From contig JAZLJL010000036.1 of assembly GCA_045617845.1 (NCBI GenBank), positions 1 through 64,000 on the forward strand: DNA of 64,000 nucleotides, given 5' to 3'. Of the stretch, positions 8,606-17,303 are shown piece after piece (positions within the stretch are counted from its first letter, which is position 1; every line of letters begins with the position of its first letter). Origin of the DNA: UBA1181 sp045617845. GTDB lineage: Bacteria > Bacteroidota > Bacteroidia > Bacteroidales > Paludibacteraceae. Below the pieces are notes generated by a model. That model was not told the DNA's origin. It did not search any database and saw only the letters and a program-made list of their open reading frames with translations. Made by a program: the position numbers and the translations under genes.

Positions 8606-9457
8606 TTAAAGAATCATTTTTTCGATAGGGACAACCAAGATGCCTTCGGCACCGAGGGCTTTCAGTTGGCTGATGATGTCCCAGAATGTCTTTTCCGAGA
8701 TGACGGAGTGGAGGGAAGACCAACCCTCTTTCACCAATGGAGTGACGGTAGGCGCCTTCATGCCCGGAAGGATTTGGCAAACCTCCTTGATCTTCTCGTT
8801 AGGGATGTTGAGGATGATGTATTTCTTGCCTTCCGCGTTCTTGTAGGAATCGAAACGGAACAGAAGCTCGTCGAGAATCTCCTTCTTCTCTCCGCTCAAT
8901 TGCGGGTTCCCGATGAGGATCGCTTCCGATTTGAGCACTACTTCCACCTCTTTCAGGTTGTTGCTGACGAGCGTGCTGCCTGAGCTGACGATGTCGAAGA
9001 TGCAGTCAGCCAAGCCGATGCCCGGAGCGATCTCCACGGAACCTGTGATGACGTGGATCTCCGCTTTGATGTTGTTCTTATCCAAGAAGTTTTGGAGAAT
9101 GTAAGGGTAGGAGGTGGCGATTTTCTTACCGTTGAACCAGCTGAGGCCTTGGTAGTCCACCGCTTTGGGGATGGCGAGGGAGAGGCGGCACTTGCTGAAA
9201 TCGAGACGCTTGATGAGGTCAGCCTTTTCGTGGCGCTCCACGTATTCGTTCTCGCCTACGATTCCGACGTCTGCGATACCGCTTGCGACCGCTTGCGGGA
9301 TGTCGTCGTCACGTAAGTAGAGGATTTCCACCGGAAAGTTGGAAGCCGGTACTAAAAGGGTTCTCTTTCCTGAACTGATCTTGATGCTGGACTCTTCCAA
9401 CATCGTCATGGTCTCTTCAAACAAGCGGCCTTTGGCCTGGACTGCAATTCTTAACAT
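8606..9457 (-). CDS. hisG: ATP phosphoribosyltransferase (long form)
   Basis: The protein has 283 residues, which fits the long, hexameric HisG with a C-terminal ACT-like regulatory domain rather than the short HisZ-dependent form. It catalyses the first step of histidine synthesis, condensing ATP and PRPP, and the long form is feedback-inhibited by histidine. Typical segments are LRIAVQAKGRLFEET at the start, DDIPQAVASGIADVGIVG, and DIVSSGSTLVSNNL at the phosphate-binding loop. The last 75 or so residues correspond to the regulatory domain. It is first in the operon, directly downstream of the histidine leader attenuator. Confidence 0.97.
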   Translation of the reverse strand: MLRIAVQAKGRLFEETMTMLEESSIKISSGKRTLLVPASNFPVEILYLRDDDIPQAVASGIADVGIVGENEYVERHEKADLIKRLDFSKCRLSLAIPKAVDYQGLSWFNGKKIATSYPYILQNFLDKNNIKAEIHVITGSVEIAPGIGLADCIFDIVSSGSTLVSNNLKEVEVVLKSEAILIGNPQLSGEKKEILDELLFRFDSYKNAEGKKYIILNIPNEKIKEVCQILPGMKAPTVTPLVKEGWSSLHSVISEKTFWDIISQLKALGAEGILVVPIEKMIL

Positions 9458-9510
9458 GTCTTTGATATTTATTTGTTTATTATTTATTTATTCAAAACGA
9501 CTTAAAAAAC

Positions 9511-9540
9511 AAAAGGCTTACCGAAATTCGGCAAGCCTTA
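9511..9540 (-). terminator. his operon attenuator terminator hairpin
   Basis: AAGGCTTGCCGAA / TTCGGTAAGCCTT (minus strand, one mismatch) forms a tight stem, followed by TTTTGTTTTTT. It lies between the histidine-rich leader peptide and hisG, where a transcription attenuator belongs. Confidence 0.88.
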
Positions 9541-9571
9541 ATTTTATCGCATACACAACCGCTCACCGAAT

Positions 9572-9619
9572 TTATCGTTGATAATGATGATGGTTATGAT
9601 GGCACTTTGTGTTATACAT
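9572..9619 (-). CDS. hisL: His operon leader peptide
   Basis: A 15-codon ORF, MYNTKCHHNHHHYQR, with five histidines in a six-residue stretch. It begins 5 nt after AAGGAAT and ends about 32 nt before the attenuator stem. Ribosome stalling at the His codons when charged tRNA-His is scarce would let an alternative structure form and allow transcription into hisGDC. This is the classic his leader arrangement, though leader peptide sequences are not conserved between phyla. It was too short to be scored as a standard ORF. Confidence 0.9.
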   Translation of the reverse strand: MYNTKCHHNHHHYQR

Positions 9620-9643
9620 TATTCCTTAAAATTGAAACTTTTG

Positions 9644-9651
9644 CAAAGTTA
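9644..9651 (-). promoter_or_regulatory. his operon -7 element
   Basis: TAACTTTG on the minus strand matches TAnnTTTG and lies 24 bp upstream of the leader peptide start. A clear TTTG -33 box was not found, so the promoter may be weak or activated. Confidence 0.6.
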
Positions 9652-9785
9652 ACTATTTTTTTCGAATGCGATGGTTTATTGCCCTAATTTTTTTTCATGT
9701 CACATTTTCAGCCTTCATGGTCTGTAACTTCCTAGCGTTTTTTTTGACTTATCGCATAGAAAAATTTTTATTTGAAAAGAAATGT

Positions 9786-9816
9786 TTTGTTTGTAGTTCA
9801 ATTTGTTGTAATTTTG
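9786..9816 (+). promoter_or_regulatory. Promoter of the T6SS core operon
   Basis: TTTG at 9786-9789 and TAATTTTG at 9809-9816 are separated by 19 bp, a full match to the Bacteroidota housekeeping promoter. The predicted start leaves a leader of roughly 125 nt before tssE. The region 9652-9947 has no gene. Confidence 0.75.
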
Positions 9817-9947
9817 AAAATTGAATGGCTATGTGTGTCCGAGTGTGATTATGCTAGGAAAATAGCTGGTCGTGAGGGCTTTCCTCGTCGTTCAGGTGGT
9901 TGTTGACGCATTGGCTTTCAAAAGGAAAGAGTTGTTTTTTAGAGAAT

Positions 9948-10391
9948 ATGAATGGAAATTTTTATTGCATGCCGTTTGATTTCGCTTCCGCGGTGGAGGA
10001 GAACGGGGTGCCGTTGCGTAAATGTAGTGAGTTAGAGTCGATTGATCAGCATATTGAGTTGCTGATTAGTACCTATCCTGGCGAACATACATTTGATTGT
10101 GAGTACGGTACGGACATTTGGGAATTGGATTTCGAGAGGATCGTTTCAATGAACGCCTGGAAAACCCAGTTCATCGAATGCCTGATGAAGTCTATATCCA
10201 AGTATGAGCAACGAATCACCAATTGCCAATATCGTTTGAATGTGGAGGAGGTACTGAAGGAGAACGCGGTTGTGAATAATGTCAGTGTTAGGAAGAAAGT
10301 TGATATTTTTGTGGACGCTGTTTTGGCCTCGACGGGGGACAAATGTGGCTTCCGTTATACCCTTTATTTGGGTCCTTTGTCAAAAGATTGA
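9948..10391 (+). CDS. tssE: T6SS baseplate subunit TssE (gp25-like)
   Basis: The protein has 147 residues from ATG at 9948 (MNGNFYCMP). An earlier in-frame start gives a Cys/Lys-rich extension with no support. It is a small gp25/lysozyme-like baseplate wedge protein: ESIDQHIELLISTYPGEHTFDCEYGTDIWE contains the helix and the (E/D)YGxxIWE motif of the family, here split as CEYGTDIWELDF. TssE sits at the start of the sheath and nucleates its assembly with TssF and TssG. It is the first gene of the core operon, 14 bp before tssF. Confidence 0.85.
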   Translation: MNGNFYCMPFDFASAVEENGVPLRKCSELESIDQHIELLISTYPGEHTFDCEYGTDIWELDFERIVSMNAWKTQFIECLMKSISKYEQRITNCQYRLNVEEVLKENAVVNNVSVRKKVDIFVDAVLASTGDKCGFRYTLYLGPLSKD

Positions 10392-10405
10392 TTTTGTAGA
10401 AAAAT

Positions 10406-12226
10406 ATGGGAAACTATAAGGAAACTAAAGAGGAGATTAAGGACAGGATGATCAAGACCGCCTTGGACTACTGGAATGTGAAGAAGGTGGAGAATCTTGA
10501 TCCGTTTATTCGTTTGTTGGTGGAGGCTCTGGCCATGCAGTTGCATGGCTTATCGGAGGACATTTCCGATATTGAGACGCGTGTGATGCGTCGCTTGAGC
10601 GAAATATTGTTGCCTGAGGCGCTTACGGTGGTGCACCCGGCTCATGCCATCATGATTTCTTATCCACTTGTGGATGGGTATTTGACGGATGTGAAAGCCG
10701 ACTATTTGGTGAATCCGCCAGTCGCCACTAAAGAAACGGTCGCTTTCCAGTTCTATCCGGTATGTAGGACTCCGCTCCGCAAAATGAGTGTGAAGTCTTT
10801 GATTGTCGAGGGTAACGTTTATGAGGTGTTGCCTGACCAAAACAAACGCCTTTCGTTGCGTTTGGACCCTTCTCCTGACACAACTGGTAAAGTCTATATC
10901 GGTGTCTCCACCGAGAGTAAGACGCTTGATTTGGAGCACCTCTCTTTCTATGTGGATTTCCCTAACATGGATAACCGTAATGATTATTTGCATTTCCTTA
11001 AGTCCACTTCTTGGAGGTTCAACGGAGTGCCGCTTAATGTTAGTTGCGGGTTGTATACGGTAAACGACGGGGAGTCTGAAGGCGTCATGGCCGATTTCTT
11101 CTCTTCGAATGAGAACAATAACAGTGTCGACAAGAAGATCTTGGATTATTACCAATCCAGATACCTCACTGTAGACACTCCTCTGAAGGTCACCTATAAT
11201 GATTTCAGGAAGGTGCCTATGGTCTATACGCCTAATTTGGAACAATACCAACAGGTTTGCTTGGAAGACTTGCTGTGGTTTGAGGTCGACTTCCCGTCCC
11301 ACTTCAATCCTACGGTGTTGTCCGATTTGCAGATCTGCCTCAACACATACCCTGTCGCCAACAAATCTTTGAAGACGATATCCGCTTATGTGACGAAGGA
11401 TTTTGGCGTCATGCCTTTGGAAGTCAACGAGGGAGAGTCCTTCTTCGATGTGGAGGATGTCTCCGATGAGTATGGCAAGTCTTATTGCCGTACCAGCGGG
11501 TACAAGGAGAGCGCCGCTGACCTTACATATACGTTGCGGCGCGGTGGATGCGAGTCTTTCGATAAGAGGGACGCGAGTGAATTGCTCCTTCGTCTGAAGA
11601 CTCTTTTGGAGGATGAGTTGAGCACTTTCGCCTCTTCCGAGTTCGCCAAGAATACGGATAATGTAATGACCATCGAGAAGCTCCTTCAGAAGATTAACGC
11701 CATGCCTGGCGTGATCGATGGGAAGTGGGAGACTCCTTATTACCTCTTTGTGGAGCCGCCTCAAAAATCGACTTTATTCTACGTTCATTATTGGGCTTCT
11801 TCCGGCGCAAACGCAAATGGTTTGCGTATCGGACAGACTGCCATGGAGGGCGGATCGCTTTATTCCCTCGTCAGCCAATCCATGCTCATCACGCCTAGTA
11901 TGGGCGGTAGGAGCATGCCTAACGAAAGGGAGTGCATCGCCCGCTTCAAGTATGTCTTGGGTAGCCGTGACAGGATTGTGACGAACAACGATATCAAGAA
12001 CTTCTGTATCGCAGAGATGCCGGAACTGATCCGTGATGTCCGTATCGAGAAGGGTATTAGCCGCGGAAAGGAGCCGGGTCAAGGGTTGGTCCGCACAATC
12101 GATGTCCACTTGTCCCTCCTCAAACAGGTGGATGATAAACAGAAACGTCAGATTATCGAGGACTTCTACAACCACTTGGTGGAGAAGTCTCCGATGACAT
12201 TTAATTATAGATTATTTATTGATTGA
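10406..12226 (+). CDS. tssF: T6SS baseplate subunit TssF
   Basis: The protein has 606 residues. TssF is the large wedge protein of the T6SS baseplate, related to phage gp6, and binds TssG, TssE and TssK. The N-terminus, RMIKTALDYWNVKKVENLDP followed by IRLLVEALAMQLHGLSEDI, is typical, as is the LPEALTVVHPAHAIM segment. The C-terminal third contains the expected VLGSRDRIVTNNDIKNFC and IRDVRIEKGISRG segments seen in gp6-type proteins. It lies between tssE and tssN and ends 1 bp before the tssN start codon, implying coupled translation. Confidence 0.88.
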   Translation: MGNYKETKEEIKDRMIKTALDYWNVKKVENLDPFIRLLVEALAMQLHGLSEDISDIETRVMRRLSEILLPEALTVVHPAHAIMISYPLVDGYLTDVKADYLVNPPVATKETVAFQFYPVCRTPLRKMSVKSLIVEGNVYEVLPDQNKRLSLRLDPSPDTTGKVYIGVSTESKTLDLEHLSFYVDFPNMDNRNDYLHFLKSTSWRFNGVPLNVSCGLYTVNDGESEGVMADFFSSNENNNSVDKKILDYYQSRYLTVDTPLKVTYNDFRKVPMVYTPNLEQYQQVCLEDLLWFEVDFPSHFNPTVLSDLQICLNTYPVANKSLKTISAYVTKDFGVMPLEVNEGESFFDVEDVSDEYGKSYCRTSGYKESAADLTYTLRRGGCESFDKRDASELLLRLKTLLEDELSTFASSEFAKNTDNVMTIEKLLQKINAMPGVIDGKWETPYYLFVEPPQKSTLFYVHYWASSGANANGLRIGQTAMEGGSLYSLVSQSMLITPSMGGRSMPNERECIARFKYVLGSRDRIVTNNDIKNFCIAEMPELIRDVRIEKGISRGKEPGQGLVRTIDVHLSLLKQVDDKQKRQIIEDFYNHLVEKSPMTFNYRLFID

Positions 12227-12227
12227 T

Positions 12228-13088
12228 ATGGAATCTCCATTAGCGTTGTATTTCGTTAATTATTTGCTGATGCCGGTCGTGATGCTCATTCTGGGCCTCA
12301 TCGCGGTGTTGATAGCGAAGAAAAATGAGTTGTTGTCGAATAGGAAAGCGGTTACTTACGTCTTGTTGTCTTCCCTTTTCTTTTCTTTGTTCGGGGTGAG
12401 TGGCTTTTTTGGAATGGTCTTCATGCCTTCCATCTTTTTGTTCCTCCAGTTTCTTTTCTTGTTGTTGGGATTCGCCAATTTTAAGTTATTGATGCATTTC
12501 GCTGAGTCTTTGAAGGATAAGAACCCGTTGCTGACGCTTTTGGTCATCTTTGTGCAGGTTGTCATCGCATGGGCTTTGTTCGCTTTGATATTCAACTTGT
12601 CGAATGGCTTGCAATATGGGTACTGGGCCGCTACTCCGGTCATCCTGTTGTTCTTCATCCCGTTGTTCATTTATATGTACAAGGCTTACTTGGATATCCC
12701 TGCGGAGATTTACAAGATGCGTGTTTACAATTCGACGGAACGTTTCGAACCTCCTCAGGCTTCCATTGATATGGACCAATTGTTGGTTTGCGAGATCGAG
12801 GTTTCTCGTAACATCGGCGATAAGACCCCTATTCGTATTAAGGCGAAGACCACTAGGTCTTTTATCTTTGGTGAGTGGTTTGGCATGATTGTCACCGATT
12901 ATAACACGAGGAAGGTGGACAAACAGATTGAGATCTGCAACGACCAAGATCCGTATGGTTGGATCTTCTATACCGAACAGTCTTTCATGAAGTCACGGAG
13001 ATATGTCGATCCTGACCTCTCTTTCGAGGAGAACGATTTGGTGGAGAGTAACTTGATCGTCGCTAAGAGAATTCGTAAAATTAAATAA
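12228..13088 (+). CDS. tssN: T6SSiii inner-membrane protein TssN
   Basis: The protein has 286 residues from ATG at 12228, preferred over an upstream TTG that overlaps the tssF stop. The first 165 residues hold five or six hydrophobic segments, for example LALYFVNYLLMPVVMLILGL and SIFLFLQFLFLLLGF. The remainder is a soluble, mixed alpha/beta domain predicted to face the cytoplasm (ICNDQDPYGWIFYTEQS). TssN is known only from Bacteroidota T6SS loci, where it links the envelope complex to the baseplate. Its place between tssF and tssK supports the call. Confidence 0.85.
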   Translation: MESPLALYFVNYLLMPVVMLILGLIAVLIAKKNELLSNRKAVTYVLLSSLFFSLFGVSGFFGMVFMPSIFLFLQFLFLLLGFANFKLLMHFAESLKDKNPLLTLLVIFVQVVIAWALFALIFNLSNGLQYGYWAATPVILLFFIPLFIYMYKAYLDIPAEIYKMRVYNSTERFEPPQASIDMDQLLVCEIEVSRNIGDKTPIRIKAKTTRSFIFGEWFGMIVTDYNTRKVDKQIEICNDQDPYGWIFYTEQSFMKSRRYVDPDLSFEENDLVESNLIVAKRIRKIK

Positions 13089-13121
13089 GATAATAAAAAG
13101 AAAAAATAATAGATAAGTTAT

Positions 13122-14261
13122 ATGAGTAATACAGATTTCATGCAGATTAACTGGAAGCAGGGAATGAGTGTTTCTTCTTCTCATTTCATCGCTACAGAGA
13201 ACTTTTTGTTGGAGCGTGTCACTAAGAGTATGAAGGCTCTCCAAGATCGTTTCTCCTATGGTCTTTTGCCTATGGCGACCCAAGAGGATCCTTCCATTTC
13301 CATCTCCCTTGTGGGCACGAACGAGTTCGCTAAGGTTGTTTTGAATTCATATCACGGAATTACCCAAGGTGGTTACATAATCAACATGAACGCGGCTAAC
13401 GACTCGGTTAGTTGCCCTTGTGCCACGGATGGAATGAGCTCCGAAAACGGTTGGGATGTCGTCCTCACCGTCTCTCCTTTCGAACGTAAGCCTTGCGGTG
13501 AACCGAATATGCAGGAGAACCCTCCTCGCTATCCTTTCGTGGAGCCTGAATATAAGTTGCAGGTCGTGGCTAGGGATAGGTCTATGATTAATAAATATGG
13601 CCCTTACGACGTGGTGGTCGGCTATTTGGTAAAGAAGGACACTTCTTTCAAATTGGACCCTACCTTCATCCCTCCGTCATTGGCGATGAACTCGACTCCT
13701 GAGCTGGCTTCTTTCTTGAAATCGTTCTCTAAGAGCATCTCCAACATCAAGAATAGCGTGGGTGTCATCATGGAAAAGGCTTATATCCAGGCCGAGAAAA
13801 AGAACAGCGCGACTATCATGGTCAATATCCTTGATTTGTGCAAGGAGTTGCAAAGGGCTTTGGCTTCCTTGTTCTTCAAATGGCACAACTATGGTATGTC
13901 TCTCTCTCCTTATGAGGTTGTGGAGCTCACCGCAAATATGGCTAGCGCTCTCTCGACGGCTTTGACGTTCTATACGAAGACTGATAAGGAGGATATCCTC
14001 AAATACTTCTACGAGTGGAACGGTATCCAACCTTCCTCTTTCGAACAGGTACTCGCTGAATTGGTCGCTTGCGAGTTCAACCAGAACCGCATCTCTTACT
14101 CCATGGCTTTGGTGGAGAGGGTCTTGAAGACTTTGGAGGATTTGTTCGTCAGCTTGAGTCGTCTTGATTATGTGGGTCAACATAAAGAGTCTATCGTTAT
14201 CGGTGTAAAGGATAACGAGCAAGCTCCTTCTTCTAACAAATCATCTTGGTTAGAGTTATGA
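13122..14261 (+). CDS. tssK: T6SS baseplate adaptor TssK
   Basis: The protein has 379 residues. TssK is a trimeric adaptor, related to phage receptor-binding proteins, that connects baseplate wedges to the membrane complex. Supporting features are the N-terminal WKQGMSVSSSHFIATENFL, the YKLQVVARDRSMINKYGPYDVVVGYLV region (too long to be chance), and a helical C-terminal domain with LCKELQRALASLFF and a VVELTANMASAL stretch. It is somewhat short compared with proteobacterial TssK, as in other T6SSiii. Its stop overlaps the tssG start by 4 bp (ATGA). Confidence 0.85.
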   Translation: MSNTDFMQINWKQGMSVSSSHFIATENFLLERVTKSMKALQDRFSYGLLPMATQEDPSISISLVGTNEFAKVVLNSYHGITQGGYIINMNAANDSVSCPCATDGMSSENGWDVVLTVSPFERKPCGEPNMQENPPRYPFVEPEYKLQVVARDRSMINKYGPYDVVVGYLVKKDTSFKLDPTFIPPSLAMNSTPELASFLKSFSKSISNIKNSVGVIMEKAYIQAEKKNSATIMVNILDLCKELQRALASLFFKWHNYGMSLSPYEVVELTANMASALSTALTFYTKTDKEDILKYFYEWNGIQPSSFEQVLAELVACEFNQNRISYSMALVERVLKTLEDLFVSLSRLDYVGQHKESIVIGVKDNEQAPSSNKSSWLEL

Positions 14262-15190
14262 TTCCGGAATCAGAGGAAAATCTTTATAAAAACACGCTTT
14301 ATTCAAACTATAAGCCTGAGTTCGTCGCGGCTTGCATCGTCGAGAGCGGTTTCGAGACCGATGAGGTGCGCCTGATCAGGCAGGGGGTGAATAGGGGTGG
14401 AAAGTCCATCGATAAGATTTGCCGCGAGTACTCGCGTAGCAACTTCTCGCAATTCCTAAACGTCTATGCGAGGAAGCGCGGTCTCTACGACTCTCTTCCG
14501 GAGGGACTTTTCCATCAGCGTATGGATATCCGCGACAAGAAGAATAAAAGCAATGTCGTGGAATCCTTCAAGAAGGAGCGCGAGGTGGAACTCAACGCCC
14601 GTTTCTTCTTCAGCCCTTTCGAGATTTCCATCGATAGGATGCTTATCAATGCGCAGCTCTATGAGATGCGTCTTGAGAAGCAGAACAAATACGATGATTT
14701 CGTCCGTTTGTGGAGTTCCAATTGGTCGTTCCTCCGCGGACTTCCTTTGAACAAGTCGTTGTTCCTCATCGGTTTGTTGTCGCAAGTTTATAGGTTGACC
14801 ACTCCGGAACATGTTTCCGGCGCTCTTTCCGCCATATTGGATTGTCAGGTGGATATCCATGTCACATACAAGTCCATGACTATTGAGACGGATTGTAATT
14901 GGGTGCTGGGAACGAATCTGTTGGAGGTGGATTCCGTCATCGGAGAACAAATCGAGGACGCTTTCCCTGTTATGGAAGTCAATATTAATGGCCTCCACCG
15001 AAACCAGAAGAATTTGGTCTTGGAGGGAACCGCCGCCCATAAACAGTTCTTGGAACTCTTGGATCTCTTTGTCCCTGCCGACGCTGAAGTCGTGTTCAAC
15101 ACGACGGTGGCTCCTGAGGATTCGATGTTTTTCTTGTCTGATTTGCCGGAATTGGCTCCGGTGTTAGGTCTTACTTCAACGTTGTCATAA
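14258..15190 (+). CDS. tssG: T6SS baseplate subunit TssG
   Basis: The protein has 310 residues from ATG at 14258; a longer TTG-started frame overlaps tssK without need. TssG is the phage gp7/gp53-like wedge protein that holds two TssF copies. It is recognised mainly from its order after tssK, its length and segments such as NFSQFLNVYARKRGLYDSLP and RLLGLTP-like LPELAPVLGLTSTLS at the end. Sequence conservation in this family is low, so context carries much of the weight. It overlaps the next gene by 1 bp (TAATG). Confidence 0.8.
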   Translation: MIPESEENLYKNTLYSNYKPEFVAACIVESGFETDEVRLIRQGVNRGGKSIDKICREYSRSNFSQFLNVYARKRGLYDSLPEGLFHQRMDIRDKKNKSNVVESFKKEREVELNARFFFSPFEISIDRMLINAQLYEMRLEKQNKYDDFVRLWSSNWSFLRGLPLNKSLFLIGLLSQVYRLTTPEHVSGALSAILDCQVDIHVTYKSMTIETDCNWVLGTNLLEVDSVIGEQIEDAFPVMEVNINGLHRNQKNLVLEGTAAHKQFLELLDLFVPADAEVVFNTTVAPEDSMFFLSDLPELAPVLGLTSTLS

Positions 15191-15696
15191 TGAAAGCTTT
15201 AAACATTAAGGAGGTTTTACTCTCTCATCTGAAATTCGCCGCTTATTTGGTCGTGTTGGTTATCCTTACCTTGTTCTCCATATTCGCTTTTATGAAGACT
15301 TCCGAGGCGGAGGTGAGCGAGATTAAGCTGAAGTCTGGCGATAGTGAGAAGATTTTTGCGGAACAGGTCGATATTTGCGCAAGTTACCAGGAGATACTTG
15401 ATATCTACCACCGCTTCGATACGAAGGAGGGTGAGGTGAATTCAGAGGAACTGAAGAGGGCGATCGCGGAAAGGAAAAACCGTCTCGCCTTGGCTATCGA
15501 TCAAGTCCAAGATAAGGACGTTCAGGTGCATAAACTTATGTTCTCGAAAATCGACGGACTTATGATCCAAAGGGATTCAATCACTGCCTTGAGGAAAGAA
15601 GAAAACGCTAAACGAAAGGCTTTGTTGGATTGTAATAAGGAATATCGTAATAAAAAGAAGGATATTGATTTAAATAAAGTAAATGGCAGAAAATAA
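15190..15696 (+). CDS. T6SSiii single-pass membrane protein, TssQ-like
   Basis: The protein has 168 residues. One N-terminal transmembrane helix (LKFAAYLVVLVILTLFSIFA) follows a short cytoplasmic tail. The rest is a charged, helical, probably periplasmic domain with coiled-coil-like stretches such as ITALRKEENAKRKALLDCN. Bacteroidota T6SS loci encode an envelope complex TssN-Q-O-P-R in place of TssJLM. Gene order suggests this is TssQ, but two small single-pass proteins lie side by side here and either could be TssO. There is no lipobox. It overlaps tssG by 1 bp and the next gene by 14 bp, so all three are translationally coupled. Confidence 0.6.
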   Translation: MKALNIKEVLLSHLKFAAYLVVLVILTLFSIFAFMKTSEAEVSEIKLKSGDSEKIFAEQVDICASYQEILDIYHRFDTKEGEVNSEELKRAIAERKNRLALAIDQVQDKDVQVHKLMFSKIDGLMIQRDSITALRKEENAKRKALLDCNKEYRNKKKDIDLNKVNGRK

Positions 15697-16174
15697 ATCA
15701 AACAGATTGACGGCTAAGGAAAAGACCTTGGGATTGTTATATATGATCTTTTTGTTCCTTGTCGTGTCCGGCTCTTGTGCTTATATCATGTTTTTTTCCA
15801 ACCCGGATTTCGCGTCTTCCAGTGGTAAGGTTCTTGCTTTGGAACGCCTTAAGAGAGTCAGTGATTTCCAGGATTTCCAAAAGGATAGGATGGAGAAAAT
15901 CGAGGCGCTGGACGCTAAGGTCAATGGTATTAACCCTGGCTTGATCGCCTCTTTCGAAAAGAGCGACGTCAATTACACGTTGGGCGAATTGAGAAAGGAT
16001 TTCGAAGACCATCGTTACGATGAGCGTTACCGTATCTTTTCTTTGGTAGCCAGGTTCTATGAGTACAAGATGTTCACCAAGGAACGTATTTGGGCTTCCC
16101 AAAAGAATATTGAACATTTTTCCGAGAAGTATGACTTCTGCGAGGGTTGTATTGAACAGTTGAACCAACAGTGA
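15683..16174 (+). CDS. tssO: T6SSiii single-pass membrane protein, TssO-like
   Basis: The protein has 163 residues with one N-terminal transmembrane segment (LGLLYMIFLFLVVSGSCAYIM) preceded by a basic cytoplasmic tail (MAENKSNRLTAKEKT). The periplasmic remainder is helical and ends in FSEKYDFCEGCIEQLNQ, with a CxxC pair that could form a disulfide. Size, topology and position before the PKD proteins and tssR fit TssO of the Bacteroidota T6SS membrane complex. The assignment between TssO and TssQ is by order only. Confidence 0.6.
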   Translation: MAENKSNRLTAKEKTLGLLYMIFLFLVVSGSCAYIMFFSNPDFASSSGKVLALERLKRVSDFQDFQKDRMEKIEALDAKVNGINPGLIASFEKSDVNYTLGELRKDFEDHRYDERYRIFSLVARFYEYKMFTKERIWASQKNIEHFSEKYDFCEGCIEQLNQQ

Positions 16175-16328
16175 TTCATCGTTTGGCAAGAACCATTGCC
16201 TCATCCGGGGATGACGGACTTACGCGTCGGCGACCTGCTGTCGCTTTTCTTGTTTCTCTCCCCTTCGTATGGGTAGCGGTAGCCAGTTCTTGGGTTGTAT
16301 ATGTTTTTTGAAAAATTTTTAATTTAGG

Positions 16329-17207
16329 ATGGATAGAATATTTTCGAAAGGTACGTTGATGGTTTTTGGCATTGCGGTTATTGTCATCTTATTGTCGACT
16401 CTGTTCCGTAGGTGCTCTGGGGAGCCCATGATCCGCGCTTCCGTCTCCGCTAAGGAGATTACCTTGGGTGAGCCTATCTTCTTCGCGGATAGTACGCCGG
16501 GCGCTAAAACCGTGATTTGGGAGTTCGGTAACGGTGACTTCTCCGGTGACCGTCGTGGCTCTTATACATATGCGGCTATCGGTAATTATAAGATTCGTGT
16601 GCGGGTCGATTCCAGGATGCAGGATTTCGTGGTGAAGGTGCAGTCCGCTAAACAGGAAAAGGAACGTCAGTTTGTTAATATACTTGCCCCTAGTTTCGTT
16701 TTGAAGAACGAGAAGGTGGTCTTTATGGCTGAAGGTGATGCGGACACGTGGCGTTGGAAGTTCGGTAACGGTGGTCCTGAGGATTCCAAGGAGCGTAATG
16801 TGATCGTCACTTTTGATAAGCCTGGCGATTATAAGGTTAGCTTAATGTGTTCCAATATGGAATATCCTGTTTACCATGATATCCATGTGGAGGACGACGC
16901 CATCGGAAGGAATAAAACTTCAGTTGGTGGAACGCCTCCTGAGGAGCTGATCCAGAAATATCTCCAGAATATTATTGACCATCAGGGTAAATACAACGAT
17001 AACTATAAGCATATTCTTGGATTGCTGAATGGCAACAATAAGATGATTGTCGTCGTGAACAACATTAACGAGAATGATATCTCATCTTATTGCCAAGGTT
17101 TGTCGATCATGGGCAAGCAAGACGGAACGTACATCGAGCAGGTGGTGCGTGATATGGATGGTAATCGTATCAAGAGGTTGTTGGTTTCCCAAAAGAAGAC
17201 CAACTGA
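16329..17207 (+). CDS. PKD-domain membrane protein, TssP-like (copy 1)
   Basis: The protein has 292 residues. The N-terminus MDRIFSKGTLMVFGIAVIVI gives a short cytoplasmic tail and one transmembrane helix. The periplasmic part begins with a PKD-like beta-sandwich (IWEFGNGDFSGDRRGSYTYA, then GNYKIRVRV), followed by a second one (WRWKFGNGGPEDSKERNVIV, then PGDYKVSLM). The last 100 residues (YLQNIIDHQGKYND, then VVVNNINENDISSYC) end in RIKRLLVSQKK. It sits between the small membrane proteins and tssR, where the TssP component of the T6SSiii envelope complex would be expected. It is the first of three tandem paralogues. Confidence 0.65.
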   Translation: MDRIFSKGTLMVFGIAVIVILLSTLFRRCSGEPMIRASVSAKEITLGEPIFFADSTPGAKTVIWEFGNGDFSGDRRGSYTYAAIGNYKIRVRVDSRMQDFVVKVQSAKQEKERQFVNILAPSFVLKNEKVVFMAEGDADTWRWKFGNGGPEDSKERNVIVTFDKPGDYKVSLMCSNMEYPVYHDIHVEDDAIGRNKTSVGGTPPEELIQKYLQNIIDHQGKYNDNYKHILGLLNGNNKMIVVVNNINENDISSYCQGLSIMGKQDGTYIEQVVRDMDGNRIKRLLVSQKKTN

Positions 17208-17303
17208 TCCTAGTCCCTTTTGATATGTGATTTCGGTGGCGGCCGCATTTTTAGGCGGTTCCCATAAATAGGTTGGCCATCGCTTTTTCATTAATGCTTT
17301 TTA

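Noticed and set aside
10550..11764. 404-residue minus-strand ORF opposite tssF
   Set aside because: It is an antisense shadow; tssF on the plus strand has family features and operon context.
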